This document shows, piece by piece, positions 27,316 to 36,091 of a DNA stretch of 64,000 nucleotides; within the stretch, counting starts at the first letter, position 1, and every line of letters begins with the position of its first letter. The notes under the pieces were generated by a model, which had not been told where the DNA came from, did no database searches, and was given only the letters and a program-made list of their open reading frames with translations. The stretch comes from Cellulomonas xylanilytica (GTDB taxonomy: Bacteria; Actinomycetota; Actinomycetes; Actinomycetales; Cellulomonadaceae). The stretch lies in the NCBI RefSeq assembly GCF_007989805.1, contig NZ_BJUB01000009.1, positions 124,001-188,000 of the forward strand, in the 5' to 3' direction. Made by a program: the position numbers and the translations under genes.

Positions 27316-28308
27316 ATGACTGTCGAAGCCGCGTTCTTCGAGGACCTGGAGATCGCGCCGGACGCGACGACGCCCCGCAAGGGCAAGCGCCGGTTCCTCT
27401 TCATGCGCAACGCGAAGGCCCTGACCGGCCTCGTGATCCTCGGGTTCTTCTTCCTCATCGCGATCATCGGCCCGTGGATCGCGCCGTACGACCCGAACGA
27501 GCGGTCGTCGGCCATCCTGCAGTCACCGTCGTGGCAGCACCTGATGGGCACCACCCACCAGGGCCAGGACGTGATGAGCCAGCTGATCCTCGGCACGCGC
27601 AGCGTGCTGGTGGTCGGGTTCGTGGCCGGGACGGTCGCCACGGTGATCGGCGTGATCGTCGGCGTCACCGCGGGCTACATCGGCGGGGTCGGCGACGAGT
27701 CGCTCTCGGCGCTGTCCAACGTGTTCCTCGTGATCCCGCAGCTGCCGCTCATCATCATCATCGCCGGGCAGCTGCCGTCGGCCGGGGGGCTCACCGTGGC
27801 CCTCGTCATCGCGTTCACCGGCTGGGCGTGGGGTGCACGGGTGCTCCGTGCGCAGACGCTCTCCCTCAGGAAACGTGACTTCGTCGAGGCCGCGCGCGCC
27901 AACGGCGAGAGCACCTGGCGGATCATCTCCGCGGAGATCCTGCCCAACCTCACGGCCATCATCGCCGCGGGCTTCGTCGGCACCGTCGGGTTCGCCGTGC
28001 TGTCCCAGATCACGCTGTCGTTCGTCGGCATCACACCCACCAACGAGTGGAACTGGGGGACCGTCCTGTACTGGGCGCAGGCGCAGCTGGCCCTGCAGCG
28101 CGGCGCGTGGTGGTGGTTCGTCCCGGCCGGTCTGCTCATCGCGCTGCTCGGCATGGCGCTGACGCTGATCAACTTCGGGATCGACGAGTTCGTCAACCCG
28201 CGCCTGCGGTCGGTCGGCATCAACGCCCGGTCGATGCGCAAGCGCAAGATCCGTCCCCGCATCGGTTTCACGCCGGTGGTCTACGAGGCCAAGGAGGATC
28301 GCGCATGA
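27316..28308 (+). CDS. ABC importer permease, DppC/OppC type
   Basis: 330 residues. An N-terminal cytoplasmic extension (about 35 residues) leads to helix 1, then the conserved IAPYDPNERSSAI and LMGTTHQGQDVMSQLILGTR blocks characteristic of DppC/OppC subunits, and the EAA loop DFVEAARANGESTWRIISAE. The C-terminal tail is unusually long and basic (SMRKRKIRPRIGF). It forms the transmembrane pore together with the preceding permease; its stop overlaps the second ATPase gene. Confidence 0.9.
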   Translation: MTVEAAFFEDLEIAPDATTPRKGKRRFLFMRNAKALTGLVILGFFFLIAIIGPWIAPYDPNERSSAILQSPSWQHLMGTTHQGQDVMSQLILGTRSVLVVGFVAGTVATVIGVIVGVTAGYIGGVGDESLSALSNVFLVIPQLPLIIIIAGQLPSAGGLTVALVIAFTGWAWGARVLRAQTLSLRKRDFVEAARANGESTWRIISAEILPNLTAIIAAGFVGTVGFAVLSQITLSFVGITPTNEWNWGTVLYWAQAQLALQRGAWWWFVPAGLLIALLGMALTLINFGIDEFVNPRLRSVGINARSMRKRKIRPRIGFTPVVYEAKEDRA

Positions 28309-29411
28309 GCAACAGCGCCGTCAGCACCCAGCGCGCGTTCCGGGCGAACGCCGCCGCCACCGACCCCGTCCTGGAGATCAAGAACCTCTCCGTCGACTAC
28401 GGGTACGACGAGGACCCGACGCACGTGCTGCGCCAGGTCTCGCTGACCCTGAACCGCGGCGAGGTGCTCGGCCTGGCCGGCGAGTCCGGCTGCGGCAAGT
28501 CGACGCTCGCGTACGCCGCCACCCGGCTGCTGCCCCCACCTGGTCTCATCACCGGCGGCGAGGTCATCTTCACCGACCGCGGCGGCCAGCAGACCGACAT
28601 CCTCACGCTCAGCGACGCCGACCTGCGGGCCACCCGCTGGCAGGACCTCGCGATCGTGTTCCAGGGCGCGATGAACTCCCTCAACCCGGTGTACCGGATC
28701 GGCCGGCAGATCGCCGACGCGATCCGGGCCCACCTGCCGGGCGTGACCAAGAAGGAGGCCCTGGAGCGTGCCGCGGGCATGCTCGAGCTGGTCGGCATCT
28801 CCGCGGACCGGCTGCGCGACTACCCGCACCAGCTCTCGGGCGGTATGCGGCAGCGCGTGATGATCGCGATGGCGCTCGCGCTCGACCCGCAGGTGCTGAT
28901 CATGGACGAGCCGACCACGGCCCTCGACGTGGTCATGCAGCGGCAGATCGTGGAGCAGATCGCCGAGCTGCGCGACCGCCTCGGGTTCTCCGTCATCTTC
29001 ATCACGCACGACGTCTCGCTGCTGATCGAGATCGCCGACCGCATCGCGATCATGTACGCCGGCGAGATCGTCGAGGACGCCTCGGCCCAGGACATGTACC
29101 GCCGCCCCCGGCACCCGTACTCCGACGCGCTGCTGCACTCCTTCCCGCCGCTGCGCGGTCCCCGTCGCGAGCTCACCGGCATCCCCGGCTCCCCGCCGGA
29201 CCTGTCGAACCTGCCCAGCGGCTGCCCCTACCGGGACCGGTGCGCGTTCGTGTTCGACGCGTGCTCGGCCATCACCCCGGAGCTCGTCGCGCCCGCCGTC
29301 GAGGGCGACGACCCCCGCCGCTCGGTCGCCTGCCTGCGGCACGACCCCGCAGCCGTCGCCGCCGCCGGCTTCGAGCCGCAGCCCGTCCCCGTGGAGCTGT
29401 CGGTCCGCTGA
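28305..29411 (+). CDS. Opp/Dpp-type ABC transporter ATP-binding protein (OppD-like)
   Basis: 368 residues. Walker [10 protein letters not shown], signature [19 protein letters not shown], Walker [12 protein letters not shown], switch [10 protein letters not shown] and a C-terminal Cys cluster ([14 protein letters not shown]) place it as the OppD-type partner. It starts with ATGA overlap on the permease gene. It is the last gene of the importer and is followed by a strong terminator. Confidence 0.9.
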   Translation: MSNSAVSTQRAFRANAAATDPVLEIKNLSVDYGYDEDPTHVLRQVSLTLNRGEVLGLAGESGCGKSTLAYAATRLLPPPGLITGGEVIFTDRGGQQTDILTLSDADLRATRWQDLAIVFQGAMNSLNPVYRIGRQIADAIRAHLPGVTKKEALERAAGMLELVGISADRLRDYPHQLSGGMRQRVMIAMALALDPQVLIMDEPTTALDVVMQRQIVEQIAELRDRLGFSVIFITHDVSLLIEIADRIAIMYAGEIVEDASAQDMYRRPRHPYSDALLHSFPPLRGPRRELTGIPGSPPDLSNLPSGCPYRDRCAFVFDACSAITPELVAPAVEGDDPRRSVACLRHDPAAVAAAGFEPQPVPVELSVR

Positions 29412-29414
29412 TCC

Positions 29415-29466
29415 CCGCCCCGCCCCTCGCTCCTCTCCACAGGGCTGCTAGCGAGGGGCGGGGCGG
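29415..29466. terminator. Bidirectional terminator after the importer operon
   Basis: A perfect 17-bp stem (29415-29431 with 29450-29466) with an 18-base loop. It lies between the last importer gene and the convergent XRE-cupin gene and overlaps the end of the latter. Confidence 0.8.
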
Positions 29467-30041
29467 CCCTTCGGCCGCGCGCGGACGTGCACGCGGGCGC
29501 CCTGCGTGCCGAAGATGCTGAGCAGCTCGACGGGCTGGGCCGTCTCGTTGCCGAACCAGTGCGGGACGCGGGTGTCGAACTCGGCGGCCTCGCCGGGCGG
29601 GAGGACGAGGTCGTGCTCGCCGAGCACCAGGCGCAGGTGGCCGTCGATGACGTAGAGCCACTCGTAGCCCTCGTGCGAGTTGAGCTCCGGGTCGGGGTGC
29701 GGGCCGCCCGGCGCGAGGACGAGCTTGTAGACGACCATGCCGCCGCTGCGGCGGGACAGCGGGATGACGGTCATGCCGTGCTCGACGACGGGACGGGGGT
29801 GGATGCGCGGGTCGCCGGTGGCGGGGGCGCCGACGAGCTCGTCCAGCGGCACCCGGTACAGCGCGGCCAGCGGGACCAGGAGCTCGAGCTGCGGCCGTCT
29901 TGTGCCAGACTCCAGGCGCGACAGCGTGCTGACGGAGATGCCGGTCGCGTCGGACGCCTGGGCGAGCGTCAGGTCGCGCTGCTGGCGGACGGCCCGGAGG
30001 CGGGGGCCGACCGTGCGCATCATCTGGTCGATGTCGTCCAT
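29448..30041 (-). CDS. XRE-family regulator with C-terminal cupin domain
   Basis: 197 residues. The N-terminal helix-turn-helix (residues about 12-66: RDLTLAQASDATGISVSTLS followed by RLESGTRRPQLELLVPLA) is joined to a cupin sensor (about 112-190) with NSHEGYEWLYVIDGHLRLVL and LPPGEAAEFDTRVPHWFGN. The pattern is that of ClgR-unrelated XRE-cupin regulators such as SutR/PuuR-like proteins, where the cupin binds a small ligand. It is divergent from a thioredoxin-reductase-like gene, and the gap carries the repeat at 30052-30077, so it probably controls that gene and itself. Confidence 0.85.
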   Translation of the reverse strand: MDDIDQMMRTVGPRLRAVRQQRDLTLAQASDATGISVSTLSRLESGTRRPQLELLVPLAALYRVPLDELVGAPATGDPRIHPRPVVEHGMTVIPLSRRSGGMVVYKLVLAPGGPHPDPELNSHEGYEWLYVIDGHLRLVLGEHDLVLPPGEAAEFDTRVPHWFGNETAQPVELLSIFGTQGARVHVRARPKGRPAPR

Positions 30042-30051
30042 GCCCGTCAGT

Positions 30052-30077
30052 TTGCCACTTCGGCAATGGTGCTTGCC
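30052..30077. promoter_or_regulatory. Inverted-repeat site between the XRE-cupin and flavoprotein genes
   Basis: TTGCC (30052-30056), GGCAA (30062-30066) and TTGCC (30073-30077) create two overlapping inverted repeats with 5- and 6-base gaps in the 67-base divergent region. This is a plausible XRE-cupin regulator site. Confidence 0.5.
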
Positions 30078-30108
30078 GATCCGGACGGACCCGCCGGATG
30101 CTTGCGGC

Positions 30109-31047
30109 ATGAGAGATGCGATCGTCATCGGTGGTGGTGCTGCAGGACTGAGCGGGGCGGTGACGCTGGCGCGGGCGCGCCGGTCCGTGCTGGTGGTCGA
30201 CGACGGCTCGCCGCGGAACGCCCCCGCCGACGGGGTGCACGGCATCCTCGGGCAGGAGGGCGTGTCACCGCTCGAGCTGCTGGCCCGGGGCCGGTCCGAG
30301 CTGGCGGCCTACGGGGGGTCGGTGCGGTCCGGCCGCGTCGTCGCCGCCGAGCGCGAGGCCGACGGGTTCGTCGTGACCCTGGACGACGGCACGACCGAGC
30401 GCGCGCGACGGCTGCTGGTGGCCACCGGCCTCGTCGACGACCTGCCCGCGATCCCCGGCCTGCGCGAGCGGTGGGGCCACGACGTCCTGCACTGCCCGTA
30501 CTGCCACGGCTGGGAGGTGCGCGACCAGCCGATCGGCGTGCTGGCCACCTCGGAGCGGGCCGTCCACCAGGCGCTGCTGTTCCGGCAGTGGTCCGACGAC
30601 GTCGTGTACCTGCAGCACACCGCACCGGCGCCGACCCCCGAGCAGGCCGTGCAGCTGGCCGCGCGGGGGATCGAGGTGGTGCCCGGGGTCGTCGTCGAGG
30701 TGCTCGTCGCCGACGGCCGGCTCAGCGGCGTGCGGCTGGAGTCCGGTGCGGTCGTCGAGCGGTCGGCCCTCACGGTCATGCCGCGGTTCGTCGCACGTCT
30801 CGACGGGCTCGCCGGCCTCGGCCTGACGGCGGTGCCGCACGAGATGGGCGTCGGCGAGCACGCCGCGTCCGATCTCATGGGGGCGTCCGCGGTGCCCGGG
30901 GTCTGGGTGGCGGGCAACGCGACCGACCTCATGGCCCAGGTCACCGGTGCGATGGCGGCGGGCACGCGTGCGGCGGCCGCGCTGAACATGGACCTGATCG
31001 CCGAGGACACGGCTCGCGCGGTCGCGGCCGCTCACGCCGCAGCCTGA
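30109..31047 (+). CDS. Thioredoxin-reductase-like FAD-dependent oxidoreductase
   Basis: 312 residues. The FAD-binding Rossmann motif AIVIGGGAAGLSGAVTLARA opens the protein, a second conserved segment LLVATGLVDDLP follows, and the redox-active pair CPYC lies in DVLHCPYCHGWE, near residue 126. The C-terminal FAD motif is VPGVWVAGNATDLMAQV. The architecture fits small TrxR-like oxidoreductases that often accompany XRE-cupin regulators. No thioredoxin gene is adjacent, so the electron partner is unknown. The ATG at 30109 sits within the divergent region. Confidence 0.85.
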   Translation: MRDAIVIGGGAAGLSGAVTLARARRSVLVVDDGSPRNAPADGVHGILGQEGVSPLELLARGRSELAAYGGSVRSGRVVAAEREADGFVVTLDDGTTERARRLLVATGLVDDLPAIPGLRERWGHDVLHCPYCHGWEVRDQPIGVLATSERAVHQALLFRQWSDDVVYLQHTAPAPTPEQAVQLAARGIEVVPGVVVEVLVADGRLSGVRLESGAVVERSALTVMPRFVARLDGLAGLGLTAVPHEMGVGEHAASDLMGASAVPGVWVAGNATDLMAQVTGAMAAGTRAAAALNMDLIAEDTARAVAAAHAAA

Positions 31048-31170
31048 CGGGTGGGCGACGAAGCCACAGGCGCGGAGCCGGTCGCGTCCAGGCGTTCCCC
31101 AGGCTCGGTGGGTGAGGTGGGGGTCGAGCACGTGGAGCACCGCGTGACCGACAGTGCCGGGAGGCCCGCC

Positions 31171-31497
31171 ATGAGCACGGATCCTGAAGACGTCCCGTCC
31201 ACCTGGCTCACCGCGAACGTGCGACCGGCCGGGTCGTTCGGGCGGGCCGACGTGGGCCGGCTCCGCGACCTGCTGGGCGTCCTCGCCGCGACGGCGTCGA
31301 TCGTGGTGCTCGACCTCGCCGCCGTGACCCTGCGCAGCGGGCACGCCGCCGACGCGATCGACGACGCCGGCCGGGAGCTGGAACGGCGCGGAGGCTGCCT
31401 GCTGTGCATCAACGCGGACGACGACGCGCGAGCCCGGCTGGGCGGCTGCCGGCACGCCGTCGTCGTCGGACCGGGGGAGCCGACGCCCGTCCCGTGA
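31171..31497 (+). CDS. STAS-domain-like protein (degenerate anti-sigma antagonist type)
   Basis: 108 residues. A central segment SIVVLDLAAVTLRSGHAADA resembles the beta-strand/loop/helix of STAS domains, where the residue before the helix is often a phosphorylatable Ser or Thr. The remaining sequence is diverged, so anti-sigma antagonist function is only suggested. The ATG at 31171 is preferred because GGGAGG lies 9 bases upstream; in-frame GTG codons at 31144 and 31051 would lengthen it. Confidence 0.5.
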   Translation: MSTDPEDVPSTWLTANVRPAGSFGRADVGRLRDLLGVLAATASIVVLDLAAVTLRSGHAADAIDDAGRELERRGGCLLCINADDDARARLGGCRHAVVVGPGEPTPVP

Positions 31498-31560
31498 ACC
31501 CGTGCGACTGCACGTCGGAACGGGGCCGGTGCACCCCTTCGGGTGACCTACCGTTGTCCG

Positions 31561-32508
31561 GTGAGCGACGCCCCCACCCTCCCCGTCATCGTGCGGCCGG
31601 CGCCCGACGCCGGCGACCGGCGCGGTGTGGTGGTCGCGGTCGCGATCGGTGTGGCGGCGGCCTCGTTCGCGGGCGTGTTCCTGCTGTGGCGCGTGTTCGT
31701 CGACACGCTCGCCGGTCAGCAGGTGGAGAACGCCGCGTTCCAGGGCGCCCAGTACGGCCAGACGCAGCTGTGGCGCGTCGCCGAGCGCGTGCTCGACGTC
31801 GTGTCCGTCGGGTTCATCGTCGCCGTGCTGATCGCCGCGATGCTCATCGCGGTGCTGCGCCGGCGGTGGTCGCTCGCCGCCCAGGTGGCGGTCCTGATGA
31901 TCGGCGCCAACCTCACGACGCAGGTGCTGAAGAAGTGGGTGCTCGACCGACCCGACCTCGGCGTCGAGGCCGACTACGGCAACACCCTCCCCAGCGGGCA
32001 CACCACCGCCGCAGCGTCGGTGTCCGCCGCCCTGCTCCTCGTGGTCCCGCCGCGCGCCCGGCCGTGGGCGGCGGTGCTCGGCGCCGGCTACACCACGGCC
32101 ACCGGCGTCTCGACGCTCATCGGCCAGTGGCACCGGCCGTCGGACGTCGTCGCGGCCGTGCTGGTGGTGCTGGCGTGGACCGCGATCGCGTGCGCGCTGG
32201 TCGCCCTCACCCCCGCGCGGCCGTCGACCGCCACCGGCGCGCTCCGGCTGGCCACCGACCCACCGCCGACGCCGGCCACCATGCGCGGCGTCGTCGCGAC
32301 GCTCCTCATCGTCGGGGTCGGCGCGGGGGCGTCCGCCGTCGTCGCCCTGTCCCACACGTGGCAGAACCTGGACGACCTGGACGCTCGCGCGGAGCAGGTC
32401 ACGGCCTACCTCGGCGGTGCCGCCGGGGTGCTGATGGCCTCCTGCCTGGCGTTCGCGGTCATGCTCCTGCTCCGCCAGGCAGCGGCATCGCGATTGCCTC
32501 GGGGTTGA
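31561..32508 (+). CDS. PAP2-family membrane phosphatase
   Basis: 315 residues with about six transmembrane helices. The three PAP2 motifs are seen in order: KKWVLDRPD (C1), PSGHT (C2) and GQWHRPSDV (C3), containing the catalytic histidines. Family members remove phosphate from lipid phosphates such as phosphatidic acid or undecaprenyl pyrophosphate. Helices beyond the core (residues about 230-310) form an extra C-terminal membrane region. The GTG start is at the end of a short leader. The next gene, topA, is on the same strand 70 bases further on. Confidence 0.85.
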   Translation: MSDAPTLPVIVRPAPDAGDRRGVVVAVAIGVAAASFAGVFLLWRVFVDTLAGQQVENAAFQGAQYGQTQLWRVAERVLDVVSVGFIVAVLIAAMLIAVLRRRWSLAAQVAVLMIGANLTTQVLKKWVLDRPDLGVEADYGNTLPSGHTTAAASVSAALLLVVPPRARPWAAVLGAGYTTATGVSTLIGQWHRPSDVVAAVLVVLAWTAIACALVALTPARPSTATGALRLATDPPPTPATMRGVVATLLIVGVGAGASAVVALSHTWQNLDDLDARAEQVTAYLGGAAGVLMASCLAFAVMLLLRQAAASRLPRG

Positions 32509-32578
32509 CGGCACGCCGTAGAGTCCCCAACGTCGCACGGGTCGACCGATCCGTCGCAGTCTGAGAAGGGCCTGACTG

Positions 32579-35308
32579 ATGTCTGCAGGGCGCAAGCTCG
32601 TGATCGTGGAGTCGCCTGCCAAGGCGCGCACGATCGCCGGGTACCTCGGGGAGGGGTACGACGTCGAGGCGAGCGTCGGGCACATCCGTGACCTCCCGCA
32701 GCCCTCCGAGCTGCCCGCGGACATGAAGAAGGGCCCGTTCGGCAAGTTCGCGGTGGACGTCGACAACGGGTTCGCGCCCTACTACGTGGTCGACTCCGAC
32801 AAGAAGAAGAAGGTCAGCGAGCTCAAGAAGCTGCTGAAGGAGTCGGACGAGCTCTTCCTGGCCACCGATGAGGACCGCGAGGGCGAGGCCATCGCCTGGC
32901 ACCTGCTGCAGGAGCTCAAGCCCAAGGTCCCCGTCAAGCGGATGGTGTTCCACGAGATCACCCCCGAGGCCATCCAGCGCGCGCTGGAGAACACCCGGGA
33001 GCTGGACGACCGGCTGGTCGACGCGCAGGAGACCCGCCGCATCCTCGACCGGCTGTATGGGTACGAGGTCAGCCCGGTGCTGTGGCGCAAGGTCCGCCAG
33101 GGGCTGTCGGCCGGGCGCGTGCAGTCCGTCGCGACGCGGCTCGTGGTCGAGCGCGAGCGGGAGCGCATGGCGTTCGTCGCCGCCGACTACTGGGACGTGA
33201 CCGGCACCTTCGCGGTCGAGGACACCGCGGAGCCGTCCTTCAGCGCGCGCCTGACGTCGGTCGACGGACGTCGCGTCGCCACCGGCCGCGACTTCCTGGA
33301 CACCGGACAGCTCCGGGCCGCCGACGTCGCCCACCTCGACGAGGCGCGGGCCACCGCCCTGGTCGCGGGACTGGCCGACTCCGCGTTCTCCGTCGCGTCG
33401 CTCGAGACCAAGCCGTACACGCGCCGCCCCGCCGCGCCGTTCACCACCTCGACCCTCCAGCAGGAGGCGTCGCGCAAGCTGCGCATGGCGTCCCGGCAGA
33501 CCATGCGCACCGCGCAGGGCCTGTACGAGAACGGCTACATCACCTACATGCGTACCGACTCCTCGTCGCTGAGCTCGCAGGCGATCGACGCCGCGCGCCG
33601 GCAGGCCTCGGAGCTGTACGGCGCCGAGTACATCCCCGACGCACCCCGCGTGTACGCCAGCAAGGCCAAGGGCGCCCAGGAGGCGCACGAGGCCATCCGG
33701 CCTGCCGGTGACCACTTCCGCACGCCGGCGCAGGTGGCCAAGGAGCTGTCGGGCGACCAGTTCCGGCTGTACGAGCTGATCTGGAAGCGCACGGTCGCGT
33801 CGCAGATGGCCGACGCCCGCGGGCAGACCGCCTCGGTCCGCCTCGGCGCCACGGCGTCCGACGGCACCGACGTGCTGTTCTCCGCCTCCGGCACCGTCAT
33901 CACCTTCCGCGGGTTCCTCGCCGCGTACGAGGAGGGTCGCGACGTCTCGCGGTACTCGGAGGACGCCGACGAGGCCGCGGCGACGGCGGAGAAGGACGAC
34001 GCCCGCCTACCGAAGATGGCCGAGGGCGACCCGCTGTCCGCGTCCGACCTCACCGCCGACGGCCACCGCACGTCCCCGCCGCCGCGCTACACCGAGGCCT
34101 CGCTGGTCAAGGCGCTCGAGGAGCGCGGGATCGGCCGGCCGTCCACCTACGCCGCCACGATCTCCGTGATCCAGGACCGCGGCTACGTGACCGGTCGCGG
34201 GCAGGCGCTCGTGCCGTCCTGGCTGGCGTTCGCGGTGACGCGGCTGCTGGAGGAGAACTTCGACTGGCTGGTCGACTACGACTTCACCGCCGAGATGGAG
34301 GAGGACCTCGACGCGATCGCGGCGGGGGACAAGGACCGGGTGGACTGGCTGTCCCGGTTCTACTTCGGCGACGGGTCGGGCAACGAGGAGGGCGAGGGTC
34401 TGCGGGACCTCGTCGCCAACCTCGGGGACATCGACGCGCGCGAGGTCAACTCGATCCCGATCGGCGACGGCATCGTGCTGCGCGTCGGCCGGTACGGCCC
34501 GTACCTGGAGGACTCGGCCGCCGAGCCCGCCGAGGACGGCACCACCCGGCGCACGTCCGTGCCCGAGGAGCTGGCACCCGACGAGCTCACCGTCGCCAAG
34601 GCGCGCGAGCTGCTGGACACCCAGCCCGAGGGCGACCAGGTGCTCGGCACCGACCCCGTGACGGGCACGCCGATCGTCGCGCGCAACGGCCGCTACGGCC
34701 CGTACGTCACCGAGATCCTGCCCGAGCCCGAGATCGACACCTCCCTGTCGCAGGCCGCCCAGAAGCGTGCGCTGGCCGCCGCACCCAAGCCGCGGACGGC
34801 GTCGCTGTTCAAGTCGATGTCGCTGCAGTCCGTCACGCTCGACGACGCCCTCATGCTCCTGTCGCTGCCGCGCGTCGTCGGCGTCGACCCCGAGTCCGGG
34901 ACCGAGATCACCGCGCAGAACGGCCGCTACGGCCCGTACCTGAAGAAGGGCACCGACTCGCGCACGCTGGCGTCGGAGGAGGCCCTCTTCACGACGACCC
35001 TCGAGGAGGCGCTGGCCATCTACGCGCAGCCCAAGCGCGGCCGCGGCGCCACCGCCGCACCGCCGCTGCGCGAGCTGGGCGACGACCCGACCTCCGAGAA
35101 GCCGATCACCGTCAAGGACGGCCGGTTCGGCGCCTACGTCACCGACGGCGTCACCAACCGGACCCTGCCGCGGGACCTGACGCCCGAGTCGATCACCCGC
35201 GAGCAGGCGATCGAGCTGCTCGCCGAGAAGCGCGCGTCCGCGCCCGCGAAGAAGAAGGCACCCGCCCGCCGGGCACCGGCCAAGAGCAAGGCCGCCGCGA
35301 AGAAGTAG
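32579..35308 (+). CDS. topA: DNA topoisomerase I
   Basis: 909 residues, type IA topoisomerase relaxing negative supercoils. The Toprim domain (KLVIVESPAKARTIAGYLG near the start; DEDREGEAIAWHLL) binds Mg, and the active-site Tyr323 lies in YITYMRTDSSSLS. C-terminal repeats of FGAYVTDG/YGPYL-type modules (for example RNGRYGPYVTEI, QNGRYGPYLKKG, KDGRFGAYVTDG) and a Lys-rich tail replace the zinc fingers of the E. coli enzyme, as is usual for actinobacteria. The following tmk and holB genes form the conserved actinobacterial neighbourhood. Confidence 0.95.
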   Translation: MSAGRKLVIVESPAKARTIAGYLGEGYDVEASVGHIRDLPQPSELPADMKKGPFGKFAVDVDNGFAPYYVVDSDKKKKVSELKKLLKESDELFLATDEDREGEAIAWHLLQELKPKVPVKRMVFHEITPEAIQRALENTRELDDRLVDAQETRRILDRLYGYEVSPVLWRKVRQGLSAGRVQSVATRLVVERERERMAFVAADYWDVTGTFAVEDTAEPSFSARLTSVDGRRVATGRDFLDTGQLRAADVAHLDEARATALVAGLADSAFSVASLETKPYTRRPAAPFTTSTLQQEASRKLRMASRQTMRTAQGLYENGYITYMRTDSSSLSSQAIDAARRQASELYGAEYIPDAPRVYASKAKGAQEAHEAIRPAGDHFRTPAQVAKELSGDQFRLYELIWKRTVASQMADARGQTASVRLGATASDGTDVLFSASGTVITFRGFLAAYEEGRDVSRYSEDADEAAATAEKDDARLPKMAEGDPLSASDLTADGHRTSPPPRYTEASLVKALEERGIGRPSTYAATISVIQDRGYVTGRGQALVPSWLAFAVTRLLEENFDWLVDYDFTAEMEEDLDAIAAGDKDRVDWLSRFYFGDGSGNEEGEGLRDLVANLGDIDAREVNSIPIGDGIVLRVGRYGPYLEDSAAEPAEDGTTRRTSVPEELAPDELTVAKARELLDTQPEGDQVLGTDPVTGTPIVARNGRYGPYVTEILPEPEIDTSLSQAAQKRALAAAPKPRTASLFKSMSLQSVTLDDALMLLSLPRVVGVDPESGTEITAQNGRYGPYLKKGTDSRTLASEEALFTTTLEEALAIYAQPKRGRGATAAPPLRELGDDPTSEKPITVKDGRFGAYVTDGVTNRTLPRDLTPESITREQAIELLAEKRASAPAKKKAPARRAPAKSKAAAKK

Positions 35309-35324
35309 CCGGACGCGGTACGGT

Positions 35325-35353
35325 CCCGGCCGCACGCGTCGGGGCCGGCCGGG
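35325..35353 (+). terminator. Possible terminator after topA
   Basis: CCCGGCC (35325-35331) can pair with GGCCGGG (35347-35353) over a 15-base loop, 17 bases beyond the topA stop. The stem is short and other pairings with the neighbouring GC runs are possible. Confidence 0.35.
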
Positions 35354-35390
35354 CGCTTCTGGCCGACGGGCGTCGGTGCGCTGCCTCCGG

Positions 35391-35855
35391 TCAGACGTCG
35401 CGGCCGAACAGGGCCTCCGCGTCGACGCCGCTGTCGGTCAGGCCGTCCAGCGCCGCGACGATCGCGCGCTCCTCCCAGCGGAAGTGCGACTCCAGGATCG
35501 CGGCCAGCCCGTCGATCTCGCTGCGCGCCCGGTCCAGGTCGTCGCTGCCGGTGAGCACCGCCTCGATGCTCTGCAGGATCCCCGCGACCACGTGGTGGTC
35601 GCGGGCGAGCCCGTCGAGGGTGTCCTGCAGCTCCGGGTACTGGGCCGCCAGCGCGGGGAACGCCGTCCGGTCCTCGCTCGTGTGGTGCCGGCCGACCGCG
35701 CCGCAGAACGCCACGCAGTGGGTCCGGAGGTCGGGGGTGAGCCCGGACGTCTCGTCGAGCCCGTCGAGCAGCCGGTCCAGCTCGTCGCGCAGGCGGTCGT
35801 GCGTCTCCACCAGCTGCTGCCCCCACGCGGCGAGACGATCGGGGACGGCGGACAC
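35391..35855 (-). CDS. Hemerythrin-domain protein
   Basis: 154 residues, mostly helical, with the His/Glu spacing of HHE cation-binding domains: THDRLRDEL, HHTSEDRTAFPAL, RDHHVVAGIL and SHFRWEERAI. The motifs suggest a di-iron or iron-binding four-helix bundle, with roles in oxygen, NO or iron handling known for the family. GTG at 35855 is chosen; a TTG at 35867 would add four residues. It is divergent from the Gfo/Idh gene across the palindromic repeat cluster at 35933-36009. Confidence 0.8.
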   Translation of the reverse strand: MSAVPDRLAAWGQQLVETHDRLRDELDRLLDGLDETSGLTPDLRTHCVAFCGAVGRHHTSEDRTAFPALAAQYPELQDTLDGLARDHHVVAGILQSIEAVLTGSDDLDRARSEIDGLAAILESHFRWEERAIVAALDGLTDSGVDAEALFGRDV

Positions 35856-35932
35856 CCCGCCACCCAACTAGCCTGCCGCGGCGACGTCAACGTCTCCGCC
35901 GCGTTGGAGCCCTCTGGGCGACGCCAGACCCA

Positions 35933-36009
35933 GTGACGAGATCGTCACGTCGCGACGAGATCGGCAGTTCGAACTGACGATCTCGTCGCAAACTCACGAT
36001 CCCGTCGTG
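35933..36009. repeat. Cluster of GACGAGATCG palindromes
   Basis: Three adjacent symmetrical elements: 35933-35948 (GTGACGA-GA-TCGTCAC), 35952-35989 (38 bp, nearly perfect palindrome centred on CAGTTCGAACTG) and 35995-36009 (CACGA-TCCCG-TCGTG). Together they hold four versions of GACGAGATCG, two in each orientation. Such an array could be binding sites for an unknown regulator or a dispersed extragenic palindrome. Confidence 0.7.
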
Positions 36010-36091
36010 ACGTGCCGTTCTCGTGCGAGGGGATGCGGGCGGCCCACCGTCCGGGCGGAGTGCCGGCGCGTCGCGCGCTAGGTTGTCGCTC

